DNA of 64,000 nucleotides from Exophiala sp. HKRS030 (taxonomy: Eukaryota; Ascomycota; Eurotiomycetes; Chaetothyriales; Herpotrichiellaceae), in the NCBI GenBank assembly GCA_023897205.1, contig JAHWDD010000007.1, positions 3,844,001 to 3,908,000 on the forward strand, written 5' to 3'. The position numbers and the translations under genes are program-made. Under the pieces are notes generated by a model. The model was not told where the DNA came from, made no database searches, and saw only the letters and a list, made by a program, of their open reading frames with translations. Positions 49,168 to 59,760 of this stretch are shown in pieces; position 1 is the stretch's first letter; each line of letters begins with the position of its first letter.

Positions 49168-51263
49168 ATGGCAGCAACAGCCCCAACCACTTCGGCAGTG
49201 CATCGAACAGAGACAGTCAAACAACCCATCAAACAAAGCTGGTGGCGCGAAAGCGCCGTCTACCAGATCTACCCGGCATCATTCAAATGCACCACACCGG
49301 GATCCAACCACGGCGACATACGCGGCATCATCTCCAAGCTCGACTACATCAAATCCCTCGGCGTGGACATCGTATGGCTCTCGCCAATCCTCGCCTCTCC
49401 ACAAGTCGACATGGGCTACGACATCTCCGACTACCGAGACATCCACCGGCCGTACGGCACAATGGCCGACCACGACGACCTGATCAAAGGCCTGCACGAC
49501 CGCGGACTCAAGTACGTCATGGATCTCGTGGTCAACCACACGAGCGACCAGCACGAATGGTTCAAGGCATCACGGTCCAGCAAAGACTCACCCTATCGTG
49601 ACTGGTACTACTGGCGACCAGCGCGGTACGACCCCAAAACCGGCGAGCGCATGCCCCCGAATAACTGGGAAGCAGCCTTTTCCGGGTCCGTGTGGGAATG
49701 GGACGAACACACACAAGAATACTACCTCCACCTCTTCGCCAAAGAACAGCCCGACCTCAACTGGGAAAACCCCGCCGTGGTCGCGGCCGTGCACGAGATC
49801 ATCCGGTTCTGGCTGGAGCGCGGCGTCGACGGGTTCCGCATGGACGTGATCAACTTTATATCCAAAACACCGGGCCTGCCGGACGCGGAGATCCACAAAC
49901 CAGGCTTCCTACAATCCGGGATCAAGCACTTCGCATGCGGACCACGGCTACACGAGTTCTTCCAAGGCATCGGCGCGATCCTACACGAGCACGACGCATT
50001 CAGCGTGGGCGAAATGCCCGGCGTCACAGACACACGCGAGATCCTGAAAGCCGTAGGCCAAGACCGCGGCGAGTTGGCCATGGCGTTCCAATTCGAGATC
50101 GTCGACATGGACCACGCGCCGGAATCGAAATGGATCGCGCGGAAATTCGACCCGCGCGAACTCAAGCGCGTCGTCAACAAATGGCAGACATTCATGTTGG
50201 ACAACCTTGGCTGGAATGCCATCTATATGGAGAACCACGATCAGTCGCGCACCATCTCACGCTACGCCGACGACTCAGACACATACCGGGCGAAATCGAG
50301 CAAGATGCTCGCATCGCACCTGGCGTTACAGTTCGGCACGCTGTTCGTGTACCAGGGCCAGGAACTCGCGCAGATCAACGTGCCGGAATACTGGCCGCTG
50401 AGCGAGTACAAGGACATCGAGCTACTCAACCACTGGGCGTCGGTGCTGGCGGACCCGACGACCGCACACGACGAGGCCGCGAAAGCCGCATTCAAGAAAC
50501 AATACCGCCTGATCGGCCGCGACAACGCACGCACACCCATGCAATGGACGCCCACGGCCGACGACTTCGCCGGGTTCTTACCAAAGCCCACCGCATCCTC
50601 CTCCTCCACCACCACCACCCAATCGTCCTCGTCCTCCTCTCCCTCCCCCTCCCCGGCCCCCTCCGGCACCTCCTCTTCAAACTCCGGCGCCGAACCAAAC
50701 CCAAAACCAGTCAAACCATGGATGTCAATCCACCCGGACTTCGCGCAGTGGAACGCGGAGACGCTGCTGTCCTCACCAACATCACCAACCAACTACTGGC
50801 GAGCCCTCCTCCGATTCCGGAAGCAACACAAACACGTGTTCGTGTACGGGGGTTCCAGATGCTGGACTTCGAGCACGAGCACGTCGTTGCGTATTTGCGG
50901 ACAGCGGCTGCCGAAACCGTCCCTACTAGTGTGGCCCCAGCCGATGCTCTTGCTGCGGACGCCGAGGCTATCATTGCCAACGCCGACGCCGACGCCGCTG
51001 CCACGGGCCACACGTCGACCAAGGCTCTGGTGATCAACAATTTCAGCGGGTCGCACCTGTCATGGACCATTCCGCGCGTCGTGCGGGATTTGCTCTGTGA
51101 CGAGGCCACGGGTCGTGAGAGGCAGGGCGCCGTCGTCCACGACTTGAGGAATTATATCGATCCAGAAGATGGTGTGCATGCTGCGAATGCGGTTCGTAGG
51201 TCGGAGGATGGGGAGTGGACCATTGCGTTGCGTCCGTGGGAGGTGGTGGTTGCGTTGGTGTAG
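49168..51263 (+). CDS. GH13 maltase/alpha-glucosidase, with a one-base frameshift
   Basis: This is an intracellular-type alpha-1,4-glucosidase. The ATG at 49168 (cacaATGg) begins MAATAPTTSAV. The catalytic barrel opens with WWRESAVYQIYPASF. The nucleophile is D226 in GFRMDVINF, the acid/base is E282 in SVGEMPG, and the transition-state aspartate is D358 in ENHDQSR. DLVVNHTSDQHEWF is also typical. The frame breaks at the G run 50848-50852: FVYGG must continue as FQMLDFEHEHVVAYL in the next frame, and one added G fixes it (2,096 nt plus one gives 698 residues). It then runs to the stop at 51263. Two low-complexity insertions are unusual: a Ser/Thr/Pro tract after MQWTPTADDFAGF and an Ala/Asp tract before KALVINNFSG. 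GC content is well above that of neighbours. No signal peptide is seen. Confidence 0.9.
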
Positions 51264-51862
51264 ACGGCGTTTGGTCGAGGGTTTTTAACGACTAGCTATT
51301 CATTGTCGCTGATGTCTCATAGACAATGGTGCGAGTTTGCACGGGATATGGGATACGGGATGTGGAATATGGAATATAGAATATGGGATGGTGTTCCTTG
51401 ACTACTAGTGAGGGAGCTAGGTAGTATAATGTGTCTTCTTTCTTGCCAGTGATGTGTCTGGAGATGTGTCTGGCGGTTGTTAGACTGGAGGAATACCCCA
51501 AAAAGGACTTGGCTATCATGTCGACGGTTGACTTGTAACCCAGGACGAAAAGGTGTTGAGCTTTTGTTTGGGATTTGATCTGATTGACTGATTCTGAAAT
51601 CTAAATACAATGATCTATGATTCATCAATGTCATTCCTCATAATCACTGTTCATCCAAAGAACACAAAGTCCCTCTTCGAATGCCTGACTTGGTGGACCC
51701 CAAGGGAGGCAATATCAGCATGTACTTCTAAAAGCAAAAAAGGCCGCTCATTGTTCTTCGCATCAACGAGTACATAAAATACAATATTCATCGATAGGAT
51801 CCACCTTTGTAGTCTTATTGAAACAATGGGTGAATCTCCATCAGAGCAAAAGAAATCCTGCT
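51264..51862. other. 3'-3' intergenic between maltase and J-domain genes
   Basis: A 599-bp convergent gap with no recognisable gene. It contains near-repeats of GGGATATGGGATACGGGATG type near 51350-51390. Confidence 0.5.
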
Positions 51863-54657
51863 TTACTTCCTCAGCGAACGTTTCGCCTTCTCCCTAATCC
51901 GACCCAATTCTTTCAGTGATGCATAGTGTTTGTCATTAGCATCATCCCACCACATTCTACATTTGGCATCATCTTCCAGCCACTGCATGTAAGTAGCATA
52001 GCCAGCAGTTATGGACGAATTTTCAAGTTGTTCTGCTGCCTCATGTGCATCCGGACCGTCACTTTTCATCGTGATCCAATTCGTCGACATGTGACCACAG
52101 ACTTGATCTTGGCGATGACGAAAATGCTCAAGCATCCTCGCGTTGAAATTGTTCCACTCCAACATGTAAGCAGACATGTTCCTGGTGTAGCGGAGAAAGT
52201 TTTCTTCGGTTAGACGATCTTCTGACGGAGCTTCAACTGTCCTCGGAGGTCTTGGCATATCCAGAGGTCGTTTGATATTTGATGTCTTTCGGTCCAATGG
52301 CAATTGTTCCTCGGCACGTGATTCGAAAGGAAGACTGGCGCCGATATCGTCCAGGTCTTTCAACCCATTTGCATTGGGGGCGAATGGAGCGTGCTGGGTG
52401 AATTCTCTCAAATCGACACCATTCATTGAGGTTCGCTTCGAGGATCTCTGTGATGGCTCGGCTGTGGAAGTTCGATAAGTACCATTTGTGGACCTTGGTT
52501 TGTTGCCATTGCTGGGCGGTGTTTCATCGATATCCATTGGCTCTACGTCTTCCTCAATCACGACGTAAGTCGGCTCGCGAGAGTTGACATGAGTTGCGTC
52601 GTCCCCTCCACGTAAATCTGGTTTCTCGGCTTGCCGAGTTCTTGAAGCCCAATCTTGTGGAAGTTTCCCTGGTTGGAAAGCATCCGCCTTTGAATGTGTT
52701 TCTTCACTTGTCTTCGAGTCTCGATGCTCTCTGTGAGTGCTAACAGAACTTTCACTGGAGGAAGAAAAATCTCCATCAGCAGCTCTCGATAGTCCCCTTC
52801 CACGAGTGACAGGTTTGCCGCTGGTTCGATTCATTTTCGAAGGCGATCTTCGTATATGAGGATCATTGGGTTGGAAATTATTCGTGGTGACTTTGTCATG
52901 CCATTCGGAAGCGACAAATGGAGTTTTGGGATGCGGTTGAGCTGCTCGTGCATCATTGCTAATATTGAAGTCAGTAAAAGGGTCGCTATGAGTCGAAGGA
53001 CGGGGAGTGTGAAAAATTGAGGACCGCATGTGAGTATATGCATCTGCATGCTTGGGTAACACAGTGTTTGGGGAGGTCATTTGAGGGAAGACGCTTGAAG
53101 GAATTGCCCAGACAGGAATACCATTGAGGGAATGGCCTCTTTGAAAACGTTTCACGCCGGGGAGGTATGGCCAGGGAGCAGGAAAGGGGGGAGAAGCATA
53201 CTTGGGTCCATCCGTTCCATGTCCGCCAAATCCAAACGCGGGTGACTCAACATCAGGGGACGCTATATTAGACCAAGGTTTCCTCGTATGTTCTCTAGGT
53301 TCTGGAGGCGGGTAGTCATGTTGACCCTCGTTGACAATCTTGGTATAGTTCGTCCTGGGAAATTGACCCGTCAGCGCTGGATTGTCGTCGGCAAAAGCTT
53401 GATAGCTTGGGGTTGTTGTTGGCTTAGGCCGACTTTTCGGGGTAGCCTTGGGTCGATTGTACATCTTGGCCACATCATCCTCGCTTTCACTAGAGGATGA
53501 AGCGTACATGTGGCGTCTTGAATTGGAAGCAACCTTGGGACTCGCACTACGATGTCGAGGAAGGTGTTCATGACGTGAAGATGGAGGCCTGCCAAAAGCA
53601 CCTCGATCCTCTTCCTCCCACTGAGGGTCCACAGGAGAATTTCGTACACTGCTTGATCGACGTATTCCATCGCCATGGAGGCTGGTTTTCTCTCCTCCTG
53701 TGGTAGCGTACTTGGCGGATGGACGAGATATACCAGGTGCATTTGAGCGCATTTCATAGTCCGACGAGCGTGTATGTCGAAGGGGGCTCACAGCGGGTCT
53801 GGACCTTGTGACAGGTGGAGTACGGGTATTTTGAGAGTCAGGGACATGAATGTTAGGTGGGACTTGTGGAGGGCGATCACCTCTGACATAGGAGTAAGCG
53901 GAGCGTTGCGCCGGAAGTTCATCGTTGCCGTATGCCGCTGTGTTATATCCTGGAGTTTTCCTAGCACTTTGGGTTCTAGACAAACCTGGGAATCCACCAG
54001 GCATTCCATTGGGCATTTGGGTGTTGTCCGTGGTAGAAGGTGGCCGAGGAGCAGTAGGGTGCTGACGATTTGGTCTGGGGGAACTTGAGGGTTTGATTGA
54101 GTCTGTCTCATATTTGAGAAGCCTCGAGCTGCCTCGGCCGACGCGGCGGCATCATATCTGGACCTATCCCATGTGTTTGGGTTTGGAATTGGAGCAGCAC
54201 GCGTCCATGTGCTGAATTTTTCTGCCCCCGTTGATGATGGTTTCGAGTTTGGAGGCGGAAATGGAGATCTTTTGTCCTTTGGCTTGGGAGGGGGAGGAAA
54301 GCCAAATTGAGGGGCGGAGCCTGGAGGCTTGGGATGAGGAGGCCGTGGGAATCCGTAGGGATCTGCTGAATAGCCCGAAGCATTGTTTGCTGGGCCCTGG
54401 TTAGGTTGGGCGGCTTTGGCAGCGAGTTTGGCGCGACCCTCGTCATACTTTTTCTTTTCCACCGGATCTATCAGAATCTCATGGGCGGCTTGAACGGCCT
54501 GGAATTTGGGAACGACTTCAGTTTCATGGCCAGGATTTCGATCTGGATGATAGAGTTTGGCGAGTAATCTGAATTGTTTCTTGACATCTTCTGAGTCGGC
54601 AGTCGGGGGAAGATTCAAATCGGCATAATAATCTCGTTTGATGTCTGCTTTGACCAT
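51863..54657 (-). CDS. J-domain (DnaJ/Hsp40) protein with long disordered tail, one-base frameshift
   Basis: The ATG at 54657 starts MVKADIKRDYYADLNLPP. The J domain spans about residues 9-72, with the HPD motif in LYHPDRNPG that stimulates Hsp70 ATPase. The remainder is a long Pro/Ser/Arg-rich disordered region, ending in a short ordered segment (LTEENFLRYTRNMSAYMLEW and WLEDDAKCRMWWDDANDKHY) conserved in this filamentous-fungal family. The upstream frame holds to about SNPQVPP. The downstream frame resumes RPNRQHPTAPRPPSTTDN and continues to the stop at 51863. One extra base in the C/G run at 54077-54081 joins them (2,795 nt plus one gives 931 residues). Function beyond co-chaperone activity is unknown. 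Confidence 0.82.
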
Positions 54658-56256
54658 GATGGGTTCAAAGTTGGATCAATGTCCCCCTCTTGACGGCATG
54701 CAACATGATTTGACGAATCAACGGCAAGGATTCTTTTGCGAAAACCGGGTGAAGGTCGGTTGGAGCATGGGAGATTGGTATGAAGAAGCTCGAGGCAGTA
54801 GAATGTGCGTGAATTGGCTACCCCGCGACCGTTAACAGACAGACGATTGTGGTTTGATCGTGAACCCGACAGAATCAGGTGTGAGAAATTGCAGAAGAGG
54901 CGATATTGTGTGCGACGGTAGGAAGAGAGGTGTTGGGAATATAGATCGGAGGTACAGAAGCTGGTGGATGACGATAGCAAGTGTGACTGGGTGAAAGTGA
55001 CGATGAGTGGTGGTTAACTTTGCTGAGGCGAGAAGTTGCCTTGTGCCTGCAGGAAGAAGGCTGCAGACCAGTGTGGTAGCAAGAAGCAGGATCTCGGATT
55101 GAGTCGGTGCAAGGCAATCGTGCAGAAGAAGCCAGGTATGGAGATATTCAATGTCAATGTGGTGGTTTCGTGAAAGTGTCAGTGATTGTGGACAAGATTG
55201 TCGGAAGTGGGACCAAGACGAAGCGGAGGAGCCAGAGGAGTGCAGTCGTCTTGGTGAGCCTTGTGCGTGGAATGTGTACCGGAAGCGGGCAAATGACAGG
55301 GAGAAGCTGTGAGATGGTAGTGCGATAGAGTGATAGTGTGGTGAATTTGATGTGTTGGCAGGTTGTGAGAGGATGGAGAGAAGGTCGACGTCGAGGTGGG
55401 ATGAGGCAGAGGCACGATTGGATTGGTTGAAGTCAAGCGTGAGAATTCCAGAGGCAAGCACGGCAAGGCACAAGGCACGGTAACTAATTAGGGTAGCCAC
55501 CTAGGTAGCTAGGCGTGACTAGGGGAACATCATCCATCCTCCAGGCATGCGGGCACCTGGCGACTGTGCCTGCCAGATGCCTGCCACCGCCTAAGGTGCC
55601 TAAGGTGCCTAAGGAGCCTAAGGAATCCGTCCAATGACTCCCAATCTGAAAAATCAAAAATCCTCCTTCTGCCGTTTACTTTTATCGCTTTTGGGCTTAG
55701 TGCGCCTAGAAGAAGATTGACCCACAAAGTCATTGCCGCCCAAGATCGGAGCCACACCAACCCATTCACGCCTAGGAAAGGATGGAGCTGGCACGCTGGG
55801 CACCTTTAAGCTGCAGCGGATGCCTAATGACAACCCCATCCAGGGGCATCTTGTGGCCTCGTTAGCCCTGCTGCCCAGGGTCCAGGTGTCATCTGTACCT
55901 AACGTTTCCATTTCCGGTGCCATCGGCTCCTCCCGCCCAGGCTTCCATTCTCCACCCACAATAACCAGTGACCAGACCACGCAGTGACCAAACTCTGAAA
56001 TCACCACCTGAACCTGAACCCTATCCTCATGTCTACGGTGTCTTCCTACGGAGTAATCTGTCTACTCCGGTAGGTAGTGCCTCACCAACTGCCTGTACTT
56101 AACTAACTAGGTAGGTCCTTAACTTAGGAAGCAGTAAGCAGGCTGCAGGAAGCAGCAGGTCACCTGATCTTCATGGTCGTCAAGTACTCCATTCTCAGTT
56201 CTCACGACATACATCTATTTCTTGCGTATGTACAGCTAGATTGTATCTTGACATTT
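54658..56256. promoter_or_regulatory. intergenic upstream of the J-domain gene
   Basis: A 1.6-kb region between two minus-strand genes. A 222-codon minus-strand open frame exists here but contains no ATG, so it is treated as 5' UTR. Repeats of CTAAGGTGC occur at 55590-55624, and TACGGAGTA at 56047-56055. Confidence 0.4.
55590..55624. repeat. short tandem CCTAAGGTG/AGCCTAAGG repeat
   Basis: Four successive CTAAGG units spaced 9-10 bp apart, about 0.95 kb upstream of the J-domain start codon. The same words recur upstream of other genes in the window. Confidence 0.8.
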
Positions 56257-57638
56257 CTATGCAATCACTCCACTCGCCACTATCTCCCTCTTCTCTTCCT
56301 CGCTCTGTTCCAGACTGACTCCATTCGTCTTGCCTGCCTCTCGAGAAAACACTTGCTGCAACACCGACCTGATCTCGTCGAGAAAGCGGTCCACCTCCTT
56401 CTCCGTACCAACGGTGATTCGTAGACATCCTTCACAACCATATTCTTTGCCTCGGAATCTTACCACCACTCCTCGTTTGCCTGCCATCGTTTCATACACT
56501 TCGAGCGCTGTCACGTTGTCCGGCTTCCCACCCCTTTCCCGAGGCTTATCCAGTATTTCTACCAAAAGAAAATTCGACTCGGTGCCTCCACGAAATCGAC
56601 CTATCCCAGGTACTCGTGGAAGTTCTTCCAGTAGTCTGTCACGTTGTTGGATGATCTTGGTTTTGTTCTGCTGCATCACACCGAGGTTTTCTTTCTGTAA
56701 AGCCGCCGTGGCGATGGCGCTGGTGGGACTGGAGATATTGTACGGCGCCTTCATATTGTTCAAGAGTGTCGCGATTTCAGGTGAACTGAACGTCACCCCA
56801 AGTCTGATACCTGCCAGACCAAATGCCTTGCTGAGTGTCTGCATAACCACCAGGTTGGGCCATTCCAAGACCCATTCAGCCAGACTTGATCCTTCTGGTG
56901 AGAAATCAATATAGGCTTCATCGACAACGACAACACCATTCCATGTGGGATGTTCCAATACTTGTTGAATATCTTGTTTCTTAATCAGTCCTGCCGTGGG
57001 ATTTCCTGGCGAACAAATGTAGACGAGTTTGATGGACGAGTCTGCGGACAGTTTCTGGTTGATCGCCTGGGGTTGCAGCGAGAAGCCGTCGTCGGGGTTT
57101 AACGGCACATGGACGCTGGAAATATCGTTGACATCTGCGCTGACCGCATACATGCCATATGTAGGAGGACATGTCAAGATCTTGTCCTTGCCCGGCACAC
57201 AGAAACACCGGAGTAGAGCGTCGACGGCTTCGTCAGACCCAACGCCACAAAACAGGTTTTCCGGTCTGAGGTTCTTGTCGGTGTGAGTATGAGTATTTCG
57301 CAATCGACAAAAGCCTTCTTTCAGTGTGACTTGATGAGGATCGGGGTATCTGTTGAGACCGAGGAAATCGACTTCAGGGTTATCGGTTGCGACGGAGGAA
57401 GGCGATAGAGCCAGACCAGGACCGTAGGCATTCTCATTGGCATCGAGGAGGATGTTCTTGCCGTCGTCTTTGTAGTCACTAATCAAGAGCCACTTGTTAG
57501 TCTTTGTTGTAGCGAAATGTGCTAGACTGCGGGGAGTGGGATGTGGTCATACTCTCGAGCACATCGATATGGTTTGAGCTTCAAGATATTGGGCCGAGCA
57601 CATGTCTCTAGATTGAAAGGAGATGACCTTGGAGCCAT
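56257..57638 (-). CDS. his5: histidinol-phosphate aminotransferase (HIS5/HisC)
   Basis: This PLP enzyme converts imidazole-acetol phosphate to histidinol phosphate in histidine synthesis. Exon 1 is 57638-57553 (MAPRSSPFNLETCARPNIL) and exon 2 is 57478-56257. The 74-nt intron (gtatga...gattag) restores YRCARDDYKDDGKNILLDAN. The product is 435 residues. Class I/II aminotransferase marks are DANENAYGP, CGVGSDEAVD, VVVDEAYIDFS, and the PLP-lysine in QTLSKAFGLAGIRLG. GTESNFLLVE and RFRG also fit. The frame is intact. It is divergent from SNU23. Confidence 0.96.
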
Positions 57639-58190
57639 CCTGTGTTCTAATTGCAGCTCTCAAAGCCCCAAAAAGTAGAAAGTGTTGCGGGACAAGTGGG
57701 TTAGTATTGAGTCATGTATCTTGTGAATGAATGGGCAAGATTGAAAAATGGAAAAATTACCCCAAAATCTCGGCCTCCCCACGGTCCCTCCAACCCACCC
57801 GCTTCCAGGTACAGAATCCAGTTGGAGATCCAGCTAAGGTACAGGGGCCAAGGGGCCCTAAGGAGCCCTCTCAGCCTCTAACGAGTAACTAACTAGCACC
57901 TACTAGTTAATTATGTAAGTTAATTAGGCGCTTAACTAGGCTAAGCGGAAAAGTGCAGGTTGAGGGTGTGTCGGCGCCAGCCCCATTTAGGCAACACAAG
58001 CGCAAAGTAACCAACCTCCACCCGTTTTGATTCTGCGTCAAATCCTCCAAAAGTCCAAACTCCAGACCCGAGAGCAGGCACAAGAACTTGTCCAACTCGA
58101 ACACAATCTACGAGTCCACAGTTTTCCTGAATCCTATCGTTTCCAATTCACACATTCAGTCAGCCAGCGAGGGCTGTGGCACCCCTCGCA
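57639..58190. promoter_or_regulatory. shared upstream region of his5 and snu23
   Basis: A 552-bp divergent promoter region. It contains CTAAGGAGCC-like words and dense CTAACTAG/TTAATTA words at about 57835-57945. No gene is seen. Confidence 0.45.
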
Positions 58191-58841
58191 ATGGCTGAAC
58201 GAAAATCAGCATATGGAGCCCCCGCTTCTGACACCGACTTTCGAAGAACCTGGGACAAGTCTGAGTATGAGGCCAAAGCCAAAAAGGAAAATGAAGAAAG
58301 AAGAGAAGAAGCCAAAGCCCGTTACGAAGCAAAATTAGAAGGCAAGAAATGGCACAAACCCGTCGACTTCTCTGCTCTCGACGACACCTCCGCCAGAGGG
58401 TCGCGGTTAGACGTTGCCTCGATGGTTGGGAAAAGCACCTTGGTCCCCGCAGGTGCTGGTGTTGGAAAGCGAGGGAAAGGTGCCGGTTTCTACTGCGAGC
58501 ACTGCGACCTGACCTACAAAGACAACGTCCAATACATCGAGCATCTCAACTCCAAGCAACACTTGATCAATACTGGTCAGTCCGGCGAGGTCAAGAGGGC
58601 CACTCTCCAGGATGTCAAGGATAGATTGGAGATGCTCAAAGCACGGAAGAGAGCACAGGAAGAGGAAGACAAGAGGATGGGAGAAGTCGACATACAAGCC
58701 AGAATCAAAAAGGCCGAGGAGATCGATGCTGCTGAGCGGGAAGAAAAAAGGCGGAAGCGGAATGAGAAGAGGAGGAAAGGTGGTGTCGATGGCGTCAAGA
58801 AAGAGGATGAATGGGAAGGTCGACTGGGAATCATTTCTTGA
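58191..58841 (+). CDS. snu23: Snu23-like U4/U6.U5 tri-snRNP zinc-finger protein
   Basis: Snu23 is a small component of the spliceosomal tri-snRNP and pre-B/B complexes. The ATG at 58191 gives 216 residues; the frame extends upstream only through non-ATG codons. The N-terminus (DFRRTWDKSEYEAKAKKENE) is the family signature and is followed by KKWHKPVDFSALD. A single U1-type C2H2 finger is present: C102 and C105 in YCEHCDLTYKDN, H118 and H124 in HLNSKQH. The C-terminal half is a charged coiled-coil-like helix (RLEMLKARKRAQEEEDKRMG), ending in a basic tail and WEGRLGIIS. No intron is required. Confidence 0.92.
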   Translation: MAERKSAYGAPASDTDFRRTWDKSEYEAKAKKENEERREEAKARYEAKLEGKKWHKPVDFSALDDTSARGSRLDVASMVGKSTLVPAGAGVGKRGKGAGFYCEHCDLTYKDNVQYIEHLNSKQHLINTGQSGEVKRATLQDVKDRLEMLKARKRAQEEEDKRMGEVDIQARIKKAEEIDAAEREEKRRKRNEKRRKGGVDGVKKEDEWEGRLGIIS

Positions 58842-59760
58842 TGTCCCTAGTCAAGTGACCGTATCAAGGTTGGCGGCGACAAGATGTTCTCACATTCTGT
58901 GACCCTATCCTGCCGTTCGGGTACCCTTCCACCTGTCCATCACCAACAAAGATGGCAACAAAACGCCTCAGTCTACCACCGATTCCCGAGAGGATCGTCT
59001 ACGACGACTTGAAGATGAAGCTACTACCGGTATCATGTCAGTCTGGGTAATGGTTCTCCAAGTCCATCTGCCGTTGCTCACACCAGAGCCAACCCGAGCA
59101 GGTCACGTGGGTTGGTATGTTAGTGGCGACTGTCTCTGGACCCATCGGTATACAACGCATGCCACCTTGGAGCATATCTGTGGTCTAGATGTCGAGCATC
59201 CAAGCAGCCTCAATAGACGCTGCATTGTGCCATTCATCCGCAGAACCTCGGGTACAAACCATGCCCGTCTCTCCCACCAACGTGAAGCAAAGAGTCTTGA
59301 CGTCATTGGCTGGATTCTCGCATCCGACATCTCAGCCTCGTCGCTTCTACAACGACTCTTTCTCAAGACGAATGATTCACACAAATGTTGGCAGAGTCCA
59401 AAGCACAACATTCATTTCTGCAGGTGTATCAAAAGTCAGCCCGGGGTGAAGAATATCAACCGCCATCCATGCCTCAGCATAACCATGTCTGCCACTGATT
59501 CGCGGGTATGGTTATTGTGGTTCGGGTTGATGCAAACAATGACGCACATCACTTTCAGTACCTGACAGCATTACCATCTGGCGTCCTCTTGTCTTCCCCT
59601 CCATTACAGAAAGCATCATGCATCATTTGGAGTAACCTACGCTGCCTACCACTACTTTCTGACTATAGAATCGCTCAGAAGCCACTTCTCTGCCCTCTTG
59701 AAGTCTTACGGGCCAGACCATCTCTTCACCCTATCCTCAGTTTGCCCATCTACGTCACAG
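58842..59760 (+). other. coding-like interval of unresolved structure
   Basis: Several plus-strand segments look protein-like but lie in different frames: NKDGNKTPQSTTDSREDRLR from about 58949, SPSPSAVAHTRANPSRSRGL near 59062-59115, and PVSPTNVKQRVLTSLAGFSH with FYNDSFSRRMIHTNVGRV near 59265-59400. A donor (gtatgt, about 59116) and an acceptor (gtctag, about 59188) would join the second and third in phase. A missing base near the GGG at about 59045 would join the first and second. I cannot identify a protein, and the interval may equally be UTR of the two neighbours. Confidence 0.25.

Noticed and set aside
49692..51033. A second long forward reading frame overlapping the maltase
   Set aside because: Its first part is an Arg/Pro-rich shadow of the GC-rich catalytic domain. 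Only its 3' part after 50852 encodes conserved maltase sequence, explained by the one-base frameshift.
54832..55500. A 222-codon minus-strand frame upstream of the J-domain gene
   Set aside because: It contains no ATG and looks like 5' UTR of the J-domain gene.
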